64,000 bases of DNA. Source: Ochromonas danica. Its lineage: Eukaryota > Sar > Chrysophyceae > Chromulinales > Chromulinaceae. Where the stretch lies: assembly GCA_015146655.1 (NCBI GenBank), contig VKHL01000027.1:62001-126000 (forward strand), read 5' to 3'. The translations under genes were made by a program, and so were the position numbers. Numbering within the stretch: the first letter of the stretch is position 1; each line of letters opens with the position of its first letter. Shown here piece after piece: positions 10,273 through 22,059 of the stretch. The notes beneath the pieces are model-generated. The model made no database searches. It worked only from the letters and a program-made list of their open reading frames with translations, and was not told the origin of the DNA.

Positions 10273-12185
10273 CTACTCATTGGGAACACCGCTCACAGAA
10301 TCAAGAGAGGAATGCTCAGCTCTAGTGGAAGGTCTACTAGAAAGCTGATTTGAAGGACGCAAATAAATACCCTGATCACTACCAGTAGCATTATTATCAT
10401 AATGCACTGATTTAGCATCATACAAGTCGCACGTTTCACAGTGAGCATCAATGGCAGCGTCTGTGACGGCATCTTCATCTTCGAATCCCGCATCCCATGT
10501 AAAGCGATCATCAACACTGTCCATAGAAGGAAAGAATGTGTCTGGCGGAAGACTCTTTACGGTCGACCCCATGTTGCCAGCAGATGACAAGGCATCGAAG
10601 CCTGGGGTTTTCTTCAGCTTACGTATATGGGTAGGGCTCATGGTTGGAGGCGTGTGAAGAACAGACTCTGCCACTTCATCAAAAAGAAACTCCACCGCGT
10701 CCTTACTATTACAGCGAGGCAACTTTCGAGGGATCATTTTCACGACTGGGCTGCCCAAAGGAGACATTCCCATATCATGATGGCCGCCAAGCTTAGGTAC
10801 AGTTTTGGACTTCATTAATGGAAAGGAATTGGAATCAGGCGACATGTTTCCATTTTTCAAGAATTGCATTCGATCACCAAGTAACTTATCCAGGCAAACC
10901 TCTTCGTTCTCCCTTACAGTCTCAACCTGAGGAGAAAAAGGATGATGAATTTGAGGAAGGGAATGTTGCTTCAAATACTCGTCTTGTCCAAATGAAAACG
11001 CATCAAGCGAAGATTGGGAACGAGCACGATGGAAAGGCTTTGCTCCTTGACGAGGCATGTCCGATTCCAACGATCTGGTTTTCAGAAAGGCATTATCTTG
11101 AGCAGATAACGACAGCAAAGAGAACGAATCTCTGAGTAGGTCAGCATTTCCATTTTGAGATTGCTGTTGCTGTGAATAGATCATATCTGTTCCGTAAAAT
11201 TCACTCTGCTCGTCAGGAGAAAGAAACTGCGACGCAAAGGGAGGCGAACGCACTTCTGGTCCACGTTCACCATGTGTGCCTTCCAAACCAGGGTGTGCAA
11301 GAGAGAGATTGACTGGATTTCGATTTATACCACGAGAGCCAATCTGAGAGAATTGGGACGCCGCCCCTCGATCTAGGCGCTGCATACCATTGTTGTGACT
11401 GTCAGCGTACATCGATTGGGGAGGGAGGACGCGAGGGGGAGGAGAGCGCACACCTCCCACCAATCCCTCTTGAGACGATGACATATGATTATTATAAGCA
11501 GGCGGCATAGATTTGCCCGACTCAGTTAAAGGGGTCAGACTTGCTGGACGACTCGCGTCGGGCCACTGGAACTCTGAAAATCCCAGCTCACCCAAAGGAA
11601 AATTCTAAAAAGACAGACATCGCGAGTTAATCTATATATCATGTGCCCAGAGGGAATTGTGAGATAAGATTACCGATTGTTGGACAGGACCTAAAGGAGG
11701 ATTGCGGCGGAAAGGGATAGAACGAGACTGCTCCGTGACGCTGTTTGAGAGATAATTTGATTGCGAATAGTTTGGTTGCGAAATAACACCAGTGTTTACC
11801 ACCGCGCGTAAATTGCGACTATTTCGGTTGTTGCGATCATTGATAACAACAGGCAAAATGCCTGCCGCCTGCAGTTGCTGGGGAGTCGCAGTCTGATAAG
11901 AACTGGCAATATTTGCAGCTTGACTTCGTTGAGGAACAAATGGTCTGGAAGATGACTCATCTGTTGTGGCCATTCTCATCGCGGTCATTGCTTTCAATTC
12001 CTATGGAAATGGAAATTAAATATTCGAAATTTTCGGAATTCTCAGAATTGATGGGGGAAAAGGAGAAAAAGACTACTTACCTGCACACTCAAGCCAGCTC
12101 GAATCGCAGGTGCTCCTACACCTTGTTGGACATTGGAAGAGCGAGAAGAGCTCCCATAGGGAATTCTCTGGTTGGCGGGCAGCAT
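10273..12185 (-). CDS. Hypothetical protein, largely disordered
   Basis: Three exons, 12185-12081, 12000-11674, 11604-10273, all splitting between codons, total 587 aa. I do not recognise the family. It is rich in Ser, Pro, Gln and Asn (VRSPPPRVLPPQSM, a QQQQ run) and has no membrane segment or signal peptide. The only stretches that look folded are KLPRCNSKDAVEFLFDEVAE (about residues 440-460) and MSPTHIRKLKKTPGFDAL just after it, and an acidic end region (FTWDAGFEDEDAVTDAAID). Repeated basic-Ser-Pro sites (for example RARSQSSLDAFSFG) would suit phosphorylation and 14-3-3-type binding, but that is a guess. Its 5' end faces the small secreted protein gene across 365 bp. Confidence 0.75.
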
Positions 12186-12550
12186 GAATGGATTCGAACA
12201 ATGCGTTCAGATAACAGAATATTGGAATATTTGCTAGGAATATTCAGAATAAATATCCCAAACACCAAATCTAGAGAAAGGAAGCAGAAGATTATTTTTT
12301 GGATTCTTTTTGTGGAAGGGCGAAAGGAAGCAAGTGGATGGGATGGTGACGATGGAGATCTTCAAGCCTTTGTGGAGGCTTTGACTCCCCCGCACTGCGT
12401 TCCTTCCGTCCACCCGCCAGATTCTGCAATTCTGCGTATTTGGCTTTGGCAAATCCGTTTAAAAGGAAATCAATCTGTCTCGACTAGTCCAGTCCAGTTC
12501 TCTTCGAACTGAGCTGAAAGAAAGATCCGAAGGAGATAAGTTGTTGGAAA
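12186..12550. promoter_or_regulatory. Divergent promoter region
   Basis: 365 bp between the start codons of two genes that read away from each other, so both promoters should lie here. No specific motif could be identified by eye. A GTTCGAATCC string at about 12190-12200 resembles a tRNA B box but has no tRNA fold around it. Confidence 0.5.
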
Positions 12551-13067
12551 ATGGTCTGGCCCTGTGCAGCCGCGTTTGTCGTGTTGTTATATTTTGTTGT
12601 AGCTCAAGCGCTCAGCTTACACGATGACTTTCTCTATCATCCTCTACCCTGTCATCGCCCTTGTGTTCAAGGTGGATGTCGAATGGAAAAATGTGGCAAT
12701 GCTAAATGCCCAGGTGGTGCATGCCTCATTATCGATAGTATTCTGCCCACATGTCAAGGTGTGAGATGCCTCCTTCCTTCCAACTTCGCTTCCCTCTTCT
12801 CACTCTTCTTTATGACCTCCCATAGGTGGTGCATGCTTGTTCCTGAGGTGCAAGAACGCTACATGCGATGGAGGCGGGTGAGTAGCTAATACGACCTATC
12901 ACACTATCTTTAGCCTGCAATGTCCAATGTAACATGTGATGATGATATAAATTAGGTGTGACTTTGTTGATCCAGGCGACACTTTGAAGCGAGGCTATTG
13001 CAATGGTGGAGGATGTACTTTAGAGGGAGCTCCCCATCCTGATTTTACTGAGTTCATTTCTTCATGA
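12551..13067 (+). CDS. Small secreted Cys-rich protein with CxGGxC repeats
   Basis: Three exons, 12551-12758, 12826-12877, 12956-13067, giving 123 aa. Residues 1-20 form a clear signal peptide (CAAAFVVLLYFVVAQALS). The mature part has a Cys motif repeated with short spacing: CVQGGC, CPGGAC, CQGGAC, CDGGGC and CNGGGC, joined by CRMEKCGNAKC-type links. The two internal introns fall next to successive repeats (phase 1 after the Cys-Gln, phase 2 inside the Gly run), as if exons were added one repeat at a time. No catalytic motif is visible. I do not know the family; a disulfide-rich extracellular or cell-surface protein is the plain inference. Signal peptide, splice phases and stop at 13065-13067 agree. 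Confidence 0.78.
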
Positions 13068-13174
13068 CCTCACAATTGAGCAACCATTTGTTGGCTTGTA
13101 CATAGCGCGCGATGTGATTTAGGACACAAATCTGTTAATAGATAAATTAATGATTAAATGGTTGCGAAACATTC

Positions 13175-16100
13175 TCATGTAGACAGGCCATAAATGTAGG
13201 CTTTGTGATTGTGTTGCTGCCCTTGAACAAACTCTTCGCTCGGCTTTGTTGTTGTGCCTGTAACCCCCGAGCATCGGTGTCTTTGCACCTTAATATCATA
13301 CGTTTCCTCCAATTGCAGCAATACGCCTTCCATGTCAGGTGGCCGAGATTGTCCTCCATTATTGGTGATGCTACCGTCAAGTGAATCAATGAACGGTGCT
13401 GATATTTGGTTTGGGAATTGCAAAGAACTCCTCAATTCCACCTTCTTGGTCCCAACCTCCTGATTGTGCTGGGTCGTTGTTAAATGAGTACCAGGAGTCC
13501 GAATGACACCACCAACTCGTATGGGGAGATTGCTCAGATTGTTGCCCTTACTCTCCGTTGCACCTTGCGTCAAATAGATGCTCCCGTGCATAGATTGACG
13601 GACTTGCCGAGAATTTAAGTTGAAGAGGTACTTATTCGCCTGCTGGTTCACCACACCCGTGAGAGAGGAGATCATTCGCTCCTGGACCTGCTGAACAGAG
13701 GTCACGGAGCCATGGACATCTCCAAAGATGGATCTCATTTGCCGCTTTTTTTTATTCTTCCTGGACTTGGACTTGGACTCACGAAGAACATTAACATTTC
13801 CATCGTCGTCATTTTCGTCATCTTCTTGATCATCGTCTTGACTAGGACGAGGCTGTTTGTTCATCTGTTCTTGTGATTTCTCATATCGTGCAACAGTTGC
13901 CAAAGAAGAGAGCGCTTCATCACGTTGCAGGCTCTCCAATCGCATTTGCAACATAACTTGTCGCTTGTTCATCAATGGACGGAAACTCTTAGATGCATCC
14001 AAACGCAAACCAAAAGTTTCAAAAGACGGTGGAGGAGGAAGAAAGGGACAATAACGTAAGACAAAAACTTGTAAAAGTGAGTGTTGCCCATCTTCTTCCG
14101 TGCTCTTTGTGGAAATTTTATGAAGATCCAGACTTGTGATTAGGTTATCGACAGAATGATCAGAACCGAGTTCTGGATCACAAGAGGTCAAAGCTTGCTG
14201 GGTGCAGATCTTGAGAATGTGAAGGATCGACCAAACTTCTTCTGTGACACATAATAAACCAATCTGTAAGCCATTAATGTGGAGTTTCAACAAACACTGA
14301 TCATTAACAGCGCTGCTGCTTCTCCGCTGCGTGCTCAGAGGCGTATTATCGATGACCTCAACTCTCTGGATATCAAACAATGGAGAATGAAAAATAACAG
14401 CCCATGAAGTTGCATCACATAAATAAACCCCCTCCGAAGAGACTGCTAATAGCACTGGTAGAGGTCCACGGAACTGATCAACATAGGCAGTGAGCTCAGG
14501 AGATTCATGGCGCAAATTCACGTCCAAGAAAAGTGTAACGAGACGAACTTCGCGATAGTGCAATCCGCAATAGGCCGTAACACCAGTCAGATAATCATGA
14601 TAGGCACGTTTTATCAAGTATCTATAAAATGCACTTTGTGGGTTGCTTCCACTTTCTGTTGCTGTGGTATGAAAAACAGCCATGTACTGCCAAAGAAGAT
14701 CAATCTGTAAGCCAGATGAACTTTCGTTATCACTCCGATAGGAAACTCCAAGGGCATCAAGCAATTGATGGAGATGCTCAAGGTCGTGTGTTGTGATCGC
14801 TTGGTTGACAGAAATGCAACTTGGTTCCCAATGTCCATCGAGTTCTGCTAGCTCATCATGTTCTTCGTCCGACTCCTGAGCATCTTTAAACCTTTCATCA
14901 GCCAAATCCCCGTCGATGGACTGAGCAGATGTTGATGCAAACAATTCCCTTCCTGCTCGCAAAGTTGGTTTGGGAGAATACTTTTGGGCAGCTCGTATTC
15001 GCTCATACTTTCGTTGCAAGCGTTGGAGATCCGCTGGATTATCTCCGTCAAGACCCTCATCACTACTGGAGTTGTCGGTATCGTCAGCAGAGGACCCAGC
15101 TTCATCATTGCTACCAACAGTATTTTCTTTCCTCAAACTGTTTCGCAAGAGCGTAATTTGTTTATGCTTATGAAGATTAAAGTGTTCAATCCTCCGACGT
15201 AGGGGACGAAGTCGATCTTCTGTGTAACAGCCCGCTACACCGGCCGTGGTGTTGTCTACACGAATTTTCTCATCACCATTATCATTATTTTGAGACGCCC
15301 GCGACTGATGAAACCATGAAATGGCCAACTGCATCGCAAGCAAATAGTGAAAGTGCTCATCATTAAGGAGAGCTAGTCTGGAATTGACATAACGGCTTTC
15401 TTCCGCAAAGAGAAGGTCTAGTCGTAGATGGTCTTGTGGAAGAATTGCTGCCGATGGATCGTTATGTCCTTGGATTTTGACTACGTGATTGGAAGAATCA
15501 GTTTGTAACCAATCTTTCATCGTCTGTAAGCGCTGATTCCTTTCAAAAGAAGCAAATTCTCTACCAAACCAATCATAATCTCCACAGAAATGTTCAAGTT
15601 TGGGAGCAGCTAAGATATTGCGCAAGACAAATCTTCTAGAGCCCTGTTGCTCCAAATGCTGAAGGTTGTGCCGCTGATCAAGTACATTGTCAAGCACAAA
15701 CGAATGCAAGATCTCAAATTGCAGATCGTGTTGCCAATCGACCAATTGGTCTAGGATTGGCTGTACTGGAAGTGACAGTAAATTCACCGATATATGGTCA
15801 TCGCCTTCATACATTACACAAGCACTGGGATCCAAGCGAAATAAACCGAAGTTACGGAACATATTAGTCGCAAGAGCAGTCCATTGCTCTTCTGAGAGTA
15901 TCCTCCTCCCTAAATCATCTTCAGCAACTTGCCCATCCAAATTGGAGCCCAGCATCTTTCGTTGAAGATATCGGTCAATAAAGTAATCCACATTAAACAG
16001 TGAATCATAGTCGTCCACCAATTGCTGGTCAATCTCGCTCAACTTCCTGCCTTCAGCATCAAATGTAACCATTTCCTCTTCTTTGTAGCGATAATAACGA

Positions 16101-19100
16101 AGAAATTCAGGAGGAAGAAGAATCTCACACAGTCTAACCAGTAGACTGAATGGAGTTGATAGTTGAGAGAAGGGAAGAGATATCGTCACCACTGAGCCAG
16201 TCATGAGAACAATCTCAACATCCAATAGCCGTTGCTCCATGATCACTTCTAAATAGGGGAGCACGTCCACTTTGGAGAACGAAAGAGGAGGTGCGGTAAG
16301 ACTTCCCGAATCTGCCCGTTCAATCGAGCGATTGAGAAGAAAGAAAGCGTATTTGGCGGCAGCCAGAGCGAATTTTTGATTCTCAATAACAAGTTGTTTT
16401 TCTTCCGCAGAAATTTCTTCTCGACGATCTTTCTCGGCGCCACTCCATGCTTCATCTTCTTTCTCAATACCATTATTAAGAACAATCAGCCGTTGTAGTT
16501 GCTCTTGGACAAAGAAGAGCAGGTAAGGTGTCGCACTGTTGCTGGGTAAGGAAGAGCTCAAATATATGCAAAAGAGAAGCCACCCCTTCGAATAACTCTG
16601 AGCCATTTCATTGCCATTTAGTTGCTTGCATAACTGGAAATAGCACTCATCTACCAGGCCCGGTATGTCATTCATCGCAGCGAGTAAGTCGGCTAGAGCT
16701 GTAGTAGGGCTAGCAGGAGACTTGATGATCTTGCTCTTTCCAGGCCTTGCCAACGAAGAGAATGGTCTCTCGCCCATGAGAGCGTTCAAGATCACAAATG
16801 CCTCTATATAGGTTGCTACATTGGCAGTATTTTCTACCAGTAAGAGTGGCTTACTAATTGGACTGGGAGAATAGCACATGATCTCCAATGCAAATGCAGA
16901 TCGGCGACGACTGATCTTCTTGTTGCTCTTTTTCCCAAAGAATGAAAATCCATGTTTGCCATTTACCTTTTCGTTCTCTGTAGCTCCTCGCAGCTTGGGA
17001 TATTTAACAATGGCATGATGCCGTGAGGAGGAAAACGGCAGTCCATTAATTTCTTCAATAAACGACTGAATGTCATCTGTCTGTCCAGAAATTTGGTGCC
17101 CTTCCATCTCATTGAATTGACCTGTTAAACTTTCTTCTTTGTTGCCAGAGGCTTTGCCAAGAATGTCCAAAGCGTGATGAATATTAACGTTGTGATTGAG
17201 GTACAGGAAAAGTCGAACGAGATCCATACTTTCTGTTTCAACATGTTGAGCAGAGCTAAGAATGAGAGCTTTCTTGTAAAACCTCCTAGTCAACATGGTT
17301 CTTCCCAAAAGGTGCTGTTGATGGGCTACCATGCTGACGAAGAGGATGAATAAGTTGACATACTGCAGTTTCTGCACCTCGGCTTGAGTTTGACTCCAAT
17401 CGACTTTAGCAAGCTTTCGAAAGCAACGAATAAACCCATCAATATCATCATATCGAATATAATGAGCTGCTCGTAAGAGTTCTCGCTCAATCTCCGACTT
17501 TGTGAGCAACTTGTTTATTTTTATAAGGGATGGATAGCTCGGATCAAGCTTGTATTCTTGACAGGAATGCAAAAGTTCTCGGAGGACATGATCACGTGGG
17601 ATCAAGCGAGTTGCAGCATGAATTTCTTGTTTTAGGGAATGCTCTTGAAGATCCGCTAAGCACTGCTTTGCGGCACGTATTATCTTATAGTCTACCATCA
17701 TTTCTAGATCTTTAGCATAGTTCAGCATTTTTCTTAGCACAACGAGGGATCGATACCTCACCGCTTGTGACAGAAGATGCTCAAGCTTCATTGCTTTGGC
17801 AAGTCGCACTCGTTTCTGGGCATCATCAAGTAAATCATGACTAATAGTAGAAATATCCCGACCCTCTTCAATCTCCAGGCAGTAAAGTCGATTGGTATGA
17901 AGAGTGGTATCACCCCCACGTGCCAAGCTCTGTCTGGGCGAAACAAATTCACGAGGATCCATTATACGAACAGCTCCTCCCATCACACGCATGCTCCCCT
18001 TTCTCTCACCCTGAGCTTTGGTATAATAGGTGATATGACTGCCACTAAGTACGAAGTAGCGCTGTCGCCATCCTTTATATATCCCCTCAGCATTTCGTGC
18101 GGCCTTCTCAAACACGCCCGTATACACAATGTTAGTGCTAGTACTATTCGCAGGTTTCTGGAGATTGCCTTCTTCAATATTGGCTGCGGTTTGCGCTTCA
18201 ATATACTTCCCTCGGCAAACATCACCCAACTTATCGTACCATTGGTCTCTAGCAAAGGCCGAAGGAAAACTGATGACTAATCTGCCGCCACCCCGCCCAC
18301 TCAGCAACTTATTCAACCGAACTATATCATTCTCTTCCAATAGATCCGTAATATACTGTTCTTGTTTAAAAATAGCAGTAAGCTTCTTGGTATTCTTCAC
18401 GATAATCTGATTGTAAATACGGTGAGAAGACAACAAAAGACAACCATAATGAATGATACTTACAGCAAAATAAGAGTGCAGGGAAGCATCCTTATCGAAG
18501 CCCAAAGCTAGCGCTTTGCGGTAAACTTGGGCTACTTCGGAGGAGTTAACCGGCAGGCCATTCCTCAATGCCATGGCGATTGTTGCAACCTTGTTTTTAA
18601 TAGTTTCGTTCTACAGTAGAAATTGCGAGACTATGAGGATGGAATGCAAGAGATAATTAAGAGTGATTACTCCTCACCTGAACTATGCGAATCCGAGCAA
18701 ATTGAATCTTCGCACATAGGGTAGTTTCCAAGGCCGTATGACACAAACCCACCTTCGCGAGTTGATCGAAACCCTGCTTGATAGCTGGTGTGTTATTTTC
18801 ACGCATCCCTTGTACAATCAATTTTATAATTGGCGCAGGGTTTTGCGCTACATCTTGAAAAATCTCTAAAGCAGATTGAATATCATCGAAAACAAAATAA
18901 TGAAAGGCTGCTTCGGACAGAACCTTATCCAACATGTCAAGGTCTCTTTGCTGCCTAGCAAGTACAAGTTGCCCTCGAAGCTGCGCATAATCTTGGAGCA
19001 CTTTTTGAGCCAATAAGTATTCCGGCATATTGGAATAGTCTTCACCAAGAATAGCCTCTTGCTGCTTTAGACCTTCTAGTTTCACCTTTAGGGCATCAAT

Positions 19101-21674
19101 ATCTCGAGAAATTAGTAAATTGGTTAAAAGTGCTTTAGTCTTGATTTTGGAAAGGTCGGCCTTAGTGATCTTCTCTCCATATGATACAGCTAGTCCCACC
19201 ACCTCTTGTCTCATTTCAACAGCTTTAAACATTTCAGGTCCTGTGTAGGCCAGTCGACCGCATTGAACTAGAAAGTCTTCCACATGCCTCAGATCAGCAT
19301 ATTTCTTGACCATGGAATCGATATGAAGGAATGTGTTTTGTAATGTTGCTATTTCATTTAACAGTCTCTGCCCCAAAACCAAAGCTTGTCCTCCAACCAC
19401 AGGAGAACTCGTTGCGACCAACTTTTGCAATCGCTCTTGGTCTCGAGTGAACATCGAGTCATAGAAAGCCAACCTCTGAGCAATGGCAGGAAAGACTCTT
19501 CTTTTGAAAGAAGACGAAGATTCGATCTCCAACATGCTGGAAAGAAGTTCAAATTCTGCCATCGCGCGAAATCTCCTGTTTCCCAATATGCCTTCCCAAA
19601 ACTTGGCATGAACAGTTGAGATTTCTCCCTCAGAATGCAAACTACGAACAGCAGCGATCAGCTGCTCGGTAGCTTGTCTGTTCTCCTTGAGCTTAAGATC
19701 GCGAGCATATATTTCAGTGAGAGTATCGTTCTTTTCTTCTTCGGCACTGTGCTCGAGGTAGTGATTATTACCATAATCAGCACCACGAGCTGATACTTCT
19801 GTCAAAGACTTTGGGATGTTATTAACTTGTTCAGCACCTGCACACCAATGATCATATATGAAAGACTCTCTATCATCAATTTCTCCATTAATCGTAAAGG
19901 TATTGTACGGATCGACACTTCTTCCCACAGGCAAGTAACAATCCCACGCTCCACGACCACCAACGCCACAACCCGATATAGCATATTGGACTGTAGTTAA
20001 ATCATCTTCACCTTTGGTCTCTTCTTCGCCGGAAATAGTTTGGAACTTTCTGGGATATTGTGCAAAAGCAGAGCGAACGCCCAGCATGCGCAATAGAGGA
20101 TGAGAAACCTGCGCCATCTCCAAAAACTTCTGCACTGTGCTTGAAACATCAGACCGTTTTAGCAGCTGACTATCATTAATCGAATCATCAATGGCTGGTG
20201 TGATAGCTAGCACTAGAAAAGCTGATAGGGTTGAAGAGGAAGATCTCTTGAAAGATAATACCTGTAGTTGCCCATTATTACAATCCAGGCTTTGGCTCAA
20301 ATAGTGAACTATCTCATCTGCAGTTTTAATAAAAGACGGAGATGATATGCGCATGCATAGCACAGGACATTTCGAGGAAGTGGGCAAGCGAGCTTTCAGG
20401 GAAATCGAATTGAGCAAAGAACACTCTTCGAGTCCCACCAACGCATGTTTTAGAGAATTCGCTGACATTCCACTCATCTTAAGAATATCCATTTGATCTA
20501 TTCCTCCAAGTTTAAGGCTGAGTTGGTGGCCATGTCGTTGATGGAATAGGGTAACAGCAGAGACGAGAAGTCGCAGAGTCTTCGGCTCAAGAAACACGCC
20601 ATCGGCAGCAAACATCTTCAATGTTGAGCAAGAAGGCAGCGCCCCCGCAATCTCTTGAACACCAAAATCGCTGATACCGCAAAAAGATAGGTCACACGAG
20701 GTTAGAGTGGCAGGGATGTTGGTGAGAAGAGAGACCACTGAAGCACCAACACCATCTCCCCACATATTATATGAAAGATCAATTGAAGTCAATTGCGATC
20801 GAAAATTGAGTAGATCACGATGCAAGCTGGCCGTAGAATCTTTTGAAAAGCGGTTCTGGGCTAGATTGAGTAGTCGAAGAAAGCGTAATCGACCAAGTGA
20901 TCGAAACAATTCGTCGGCACCGTCGTCGCCAATGAAGTTACTTGATAGGTCAACACTTGTTAAGTTCAGACATTGTCCAATCGCAGACGCGATAATTTTG
21001 ATTCCTTTAGCAGAGAAGAAGTTCTCAGCAAGATTGATCGCGATCAATGAAACAGAGAACTTCCCTAGCACAGAAGCGATCAAGGAAGCATGACCATCCG
21101 ATAGACTCGCATTCACCATCTCGAAGCGAGTTAGTTGACCGAATAAATGATTGAATGTTATATAAAGCTTAGAAATGACTTGCAGCATCTTGTAGCTGCA
21201 GTGAAGGTGCCGAAGAGCCAGCTGCCCAGAGATGCTGCTTTGGAGGATGTTCTCAAAGAGTGAAAGGAACGGCATCTGGTCAAACTCCAAACAGGCTTGC
21301 GCATATATCAGCGATTTCATCAATGCTGACAATTCATTTGCCCACTCCTCACAAACTTCTTTGGACTCCAAAGCGATTTGTACAGTCTGTATACAGTCTC
21401 CATGTTGGAGGTTAAGTTCAATTGGATATAAGACAAGTTCTTGGAATATCACCCGTGGCAGAGAATTCAGAGACTTGAGCTCTATGGAGCCACCACATAT
21501 CCACCCATTGTCGCGCCCGTTCGCCATTTGTTTGAGTTTGTGTGGATCGACCTCAAGAGGTTCTTCCGGAAAACATTGTATTCCACACAAAGGCCATAAA
21601 ATAAGAAAGCGCTGGGCATAGTTTCCAAGGGCTTTACCATTGGAAAATTCCTGCAGCCAAACCAATCCTCGCAT
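13175..21674 (-). CDS. Giant PH-LRR-PH-MyTH4-FERM scaffold protein
   Basis: Exons 21674-18678, 18610-18464 and 18406-13175 join in phase to 2,791 aa. Domains in order: PH-like (about 4-122, ending CEEWANELSALM); RNase-inhibitor-type leucine-rich repeats (about 165-400; LIAINLAENFFSAKG, LTSVDLSSNFIGDDG, LTSIDLSYNMWGDG, LTSCDLSFCGISDFG); a long helical region; a second PH (about 1147-1250; GWRQRYFVLSGSHITYYTK); MyTH4 (about 1555-1690; LVDECYFQLCKQLNG, SKGWLLFCIYLSS); and a FERM region (about 1780-2455) with a long insert. No motor domain is present. MyTH4-FERM units bind microtubules, actin or membrane tails; PH-LRR recalls CARMIL. Intron 18407-18463 is 57 nt and in frame, so unspliced mRNA still reads through. 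The extreme 5' end is unresolved: an in-frame stop sits just before the ATG, and a coding-looking stretch (GIGYLK) precedes it in another frame. Confidence 0.85.
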
Positions 21675-22059
21675 TTAAGATATCCGATGCCTTCTATATC
21701 ACTATCCAATATGATATCGAGCAGTGCTTCTTCCCTGCTGCTCTCACGCAAGTTCCAATATGACAGAAGTGGATTCAACCACGAAAACAAGAAGAGTGAT
21801 CATTCTCTAACTAGTTAATCAGATCCTACGCCCCCAATCAAGATGCTTTTACTCACAACTCCTCTTATTGGGCCGGAAATGATGCAATGTGTAAGTTATT
21901 TCTTAAACGCTTGAGTGTTTGTGACAGTCTATATCAACTTAGATGTCTATGTCCAAATAAACCCATCAAAAATCTATGAATACAGTGACAAATTACAGCG
22001 CGGTCATTACTCACGCTTCCTAAATGCTTTTCTCAATAAAAGATGCTCGATCATGATGA
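21675..22059. other. Gap upstream of the giant scaffold gene
   Basis: 385 bp that should hold the promoter and perhaps an unplaced 5' exon of the scaffold gene on the minus strand. The minus strand from about 21790 to 21665 has an open frame reading SYWNLRESSREEALLDIILD and on to GIGYLK, which could be PH-domain sequence. A splice donor-like GTGAGT follows GGAGTT at about 21856-21851. Confidence 0.45.

Noticed and set aside
12186-12260. Possible tRNA on the minus strand (GTTCGAATCC like a B box)
   Set aside because: No A box at the right distance and no cloverleaf pairing; it lies just ahead of a start codon.
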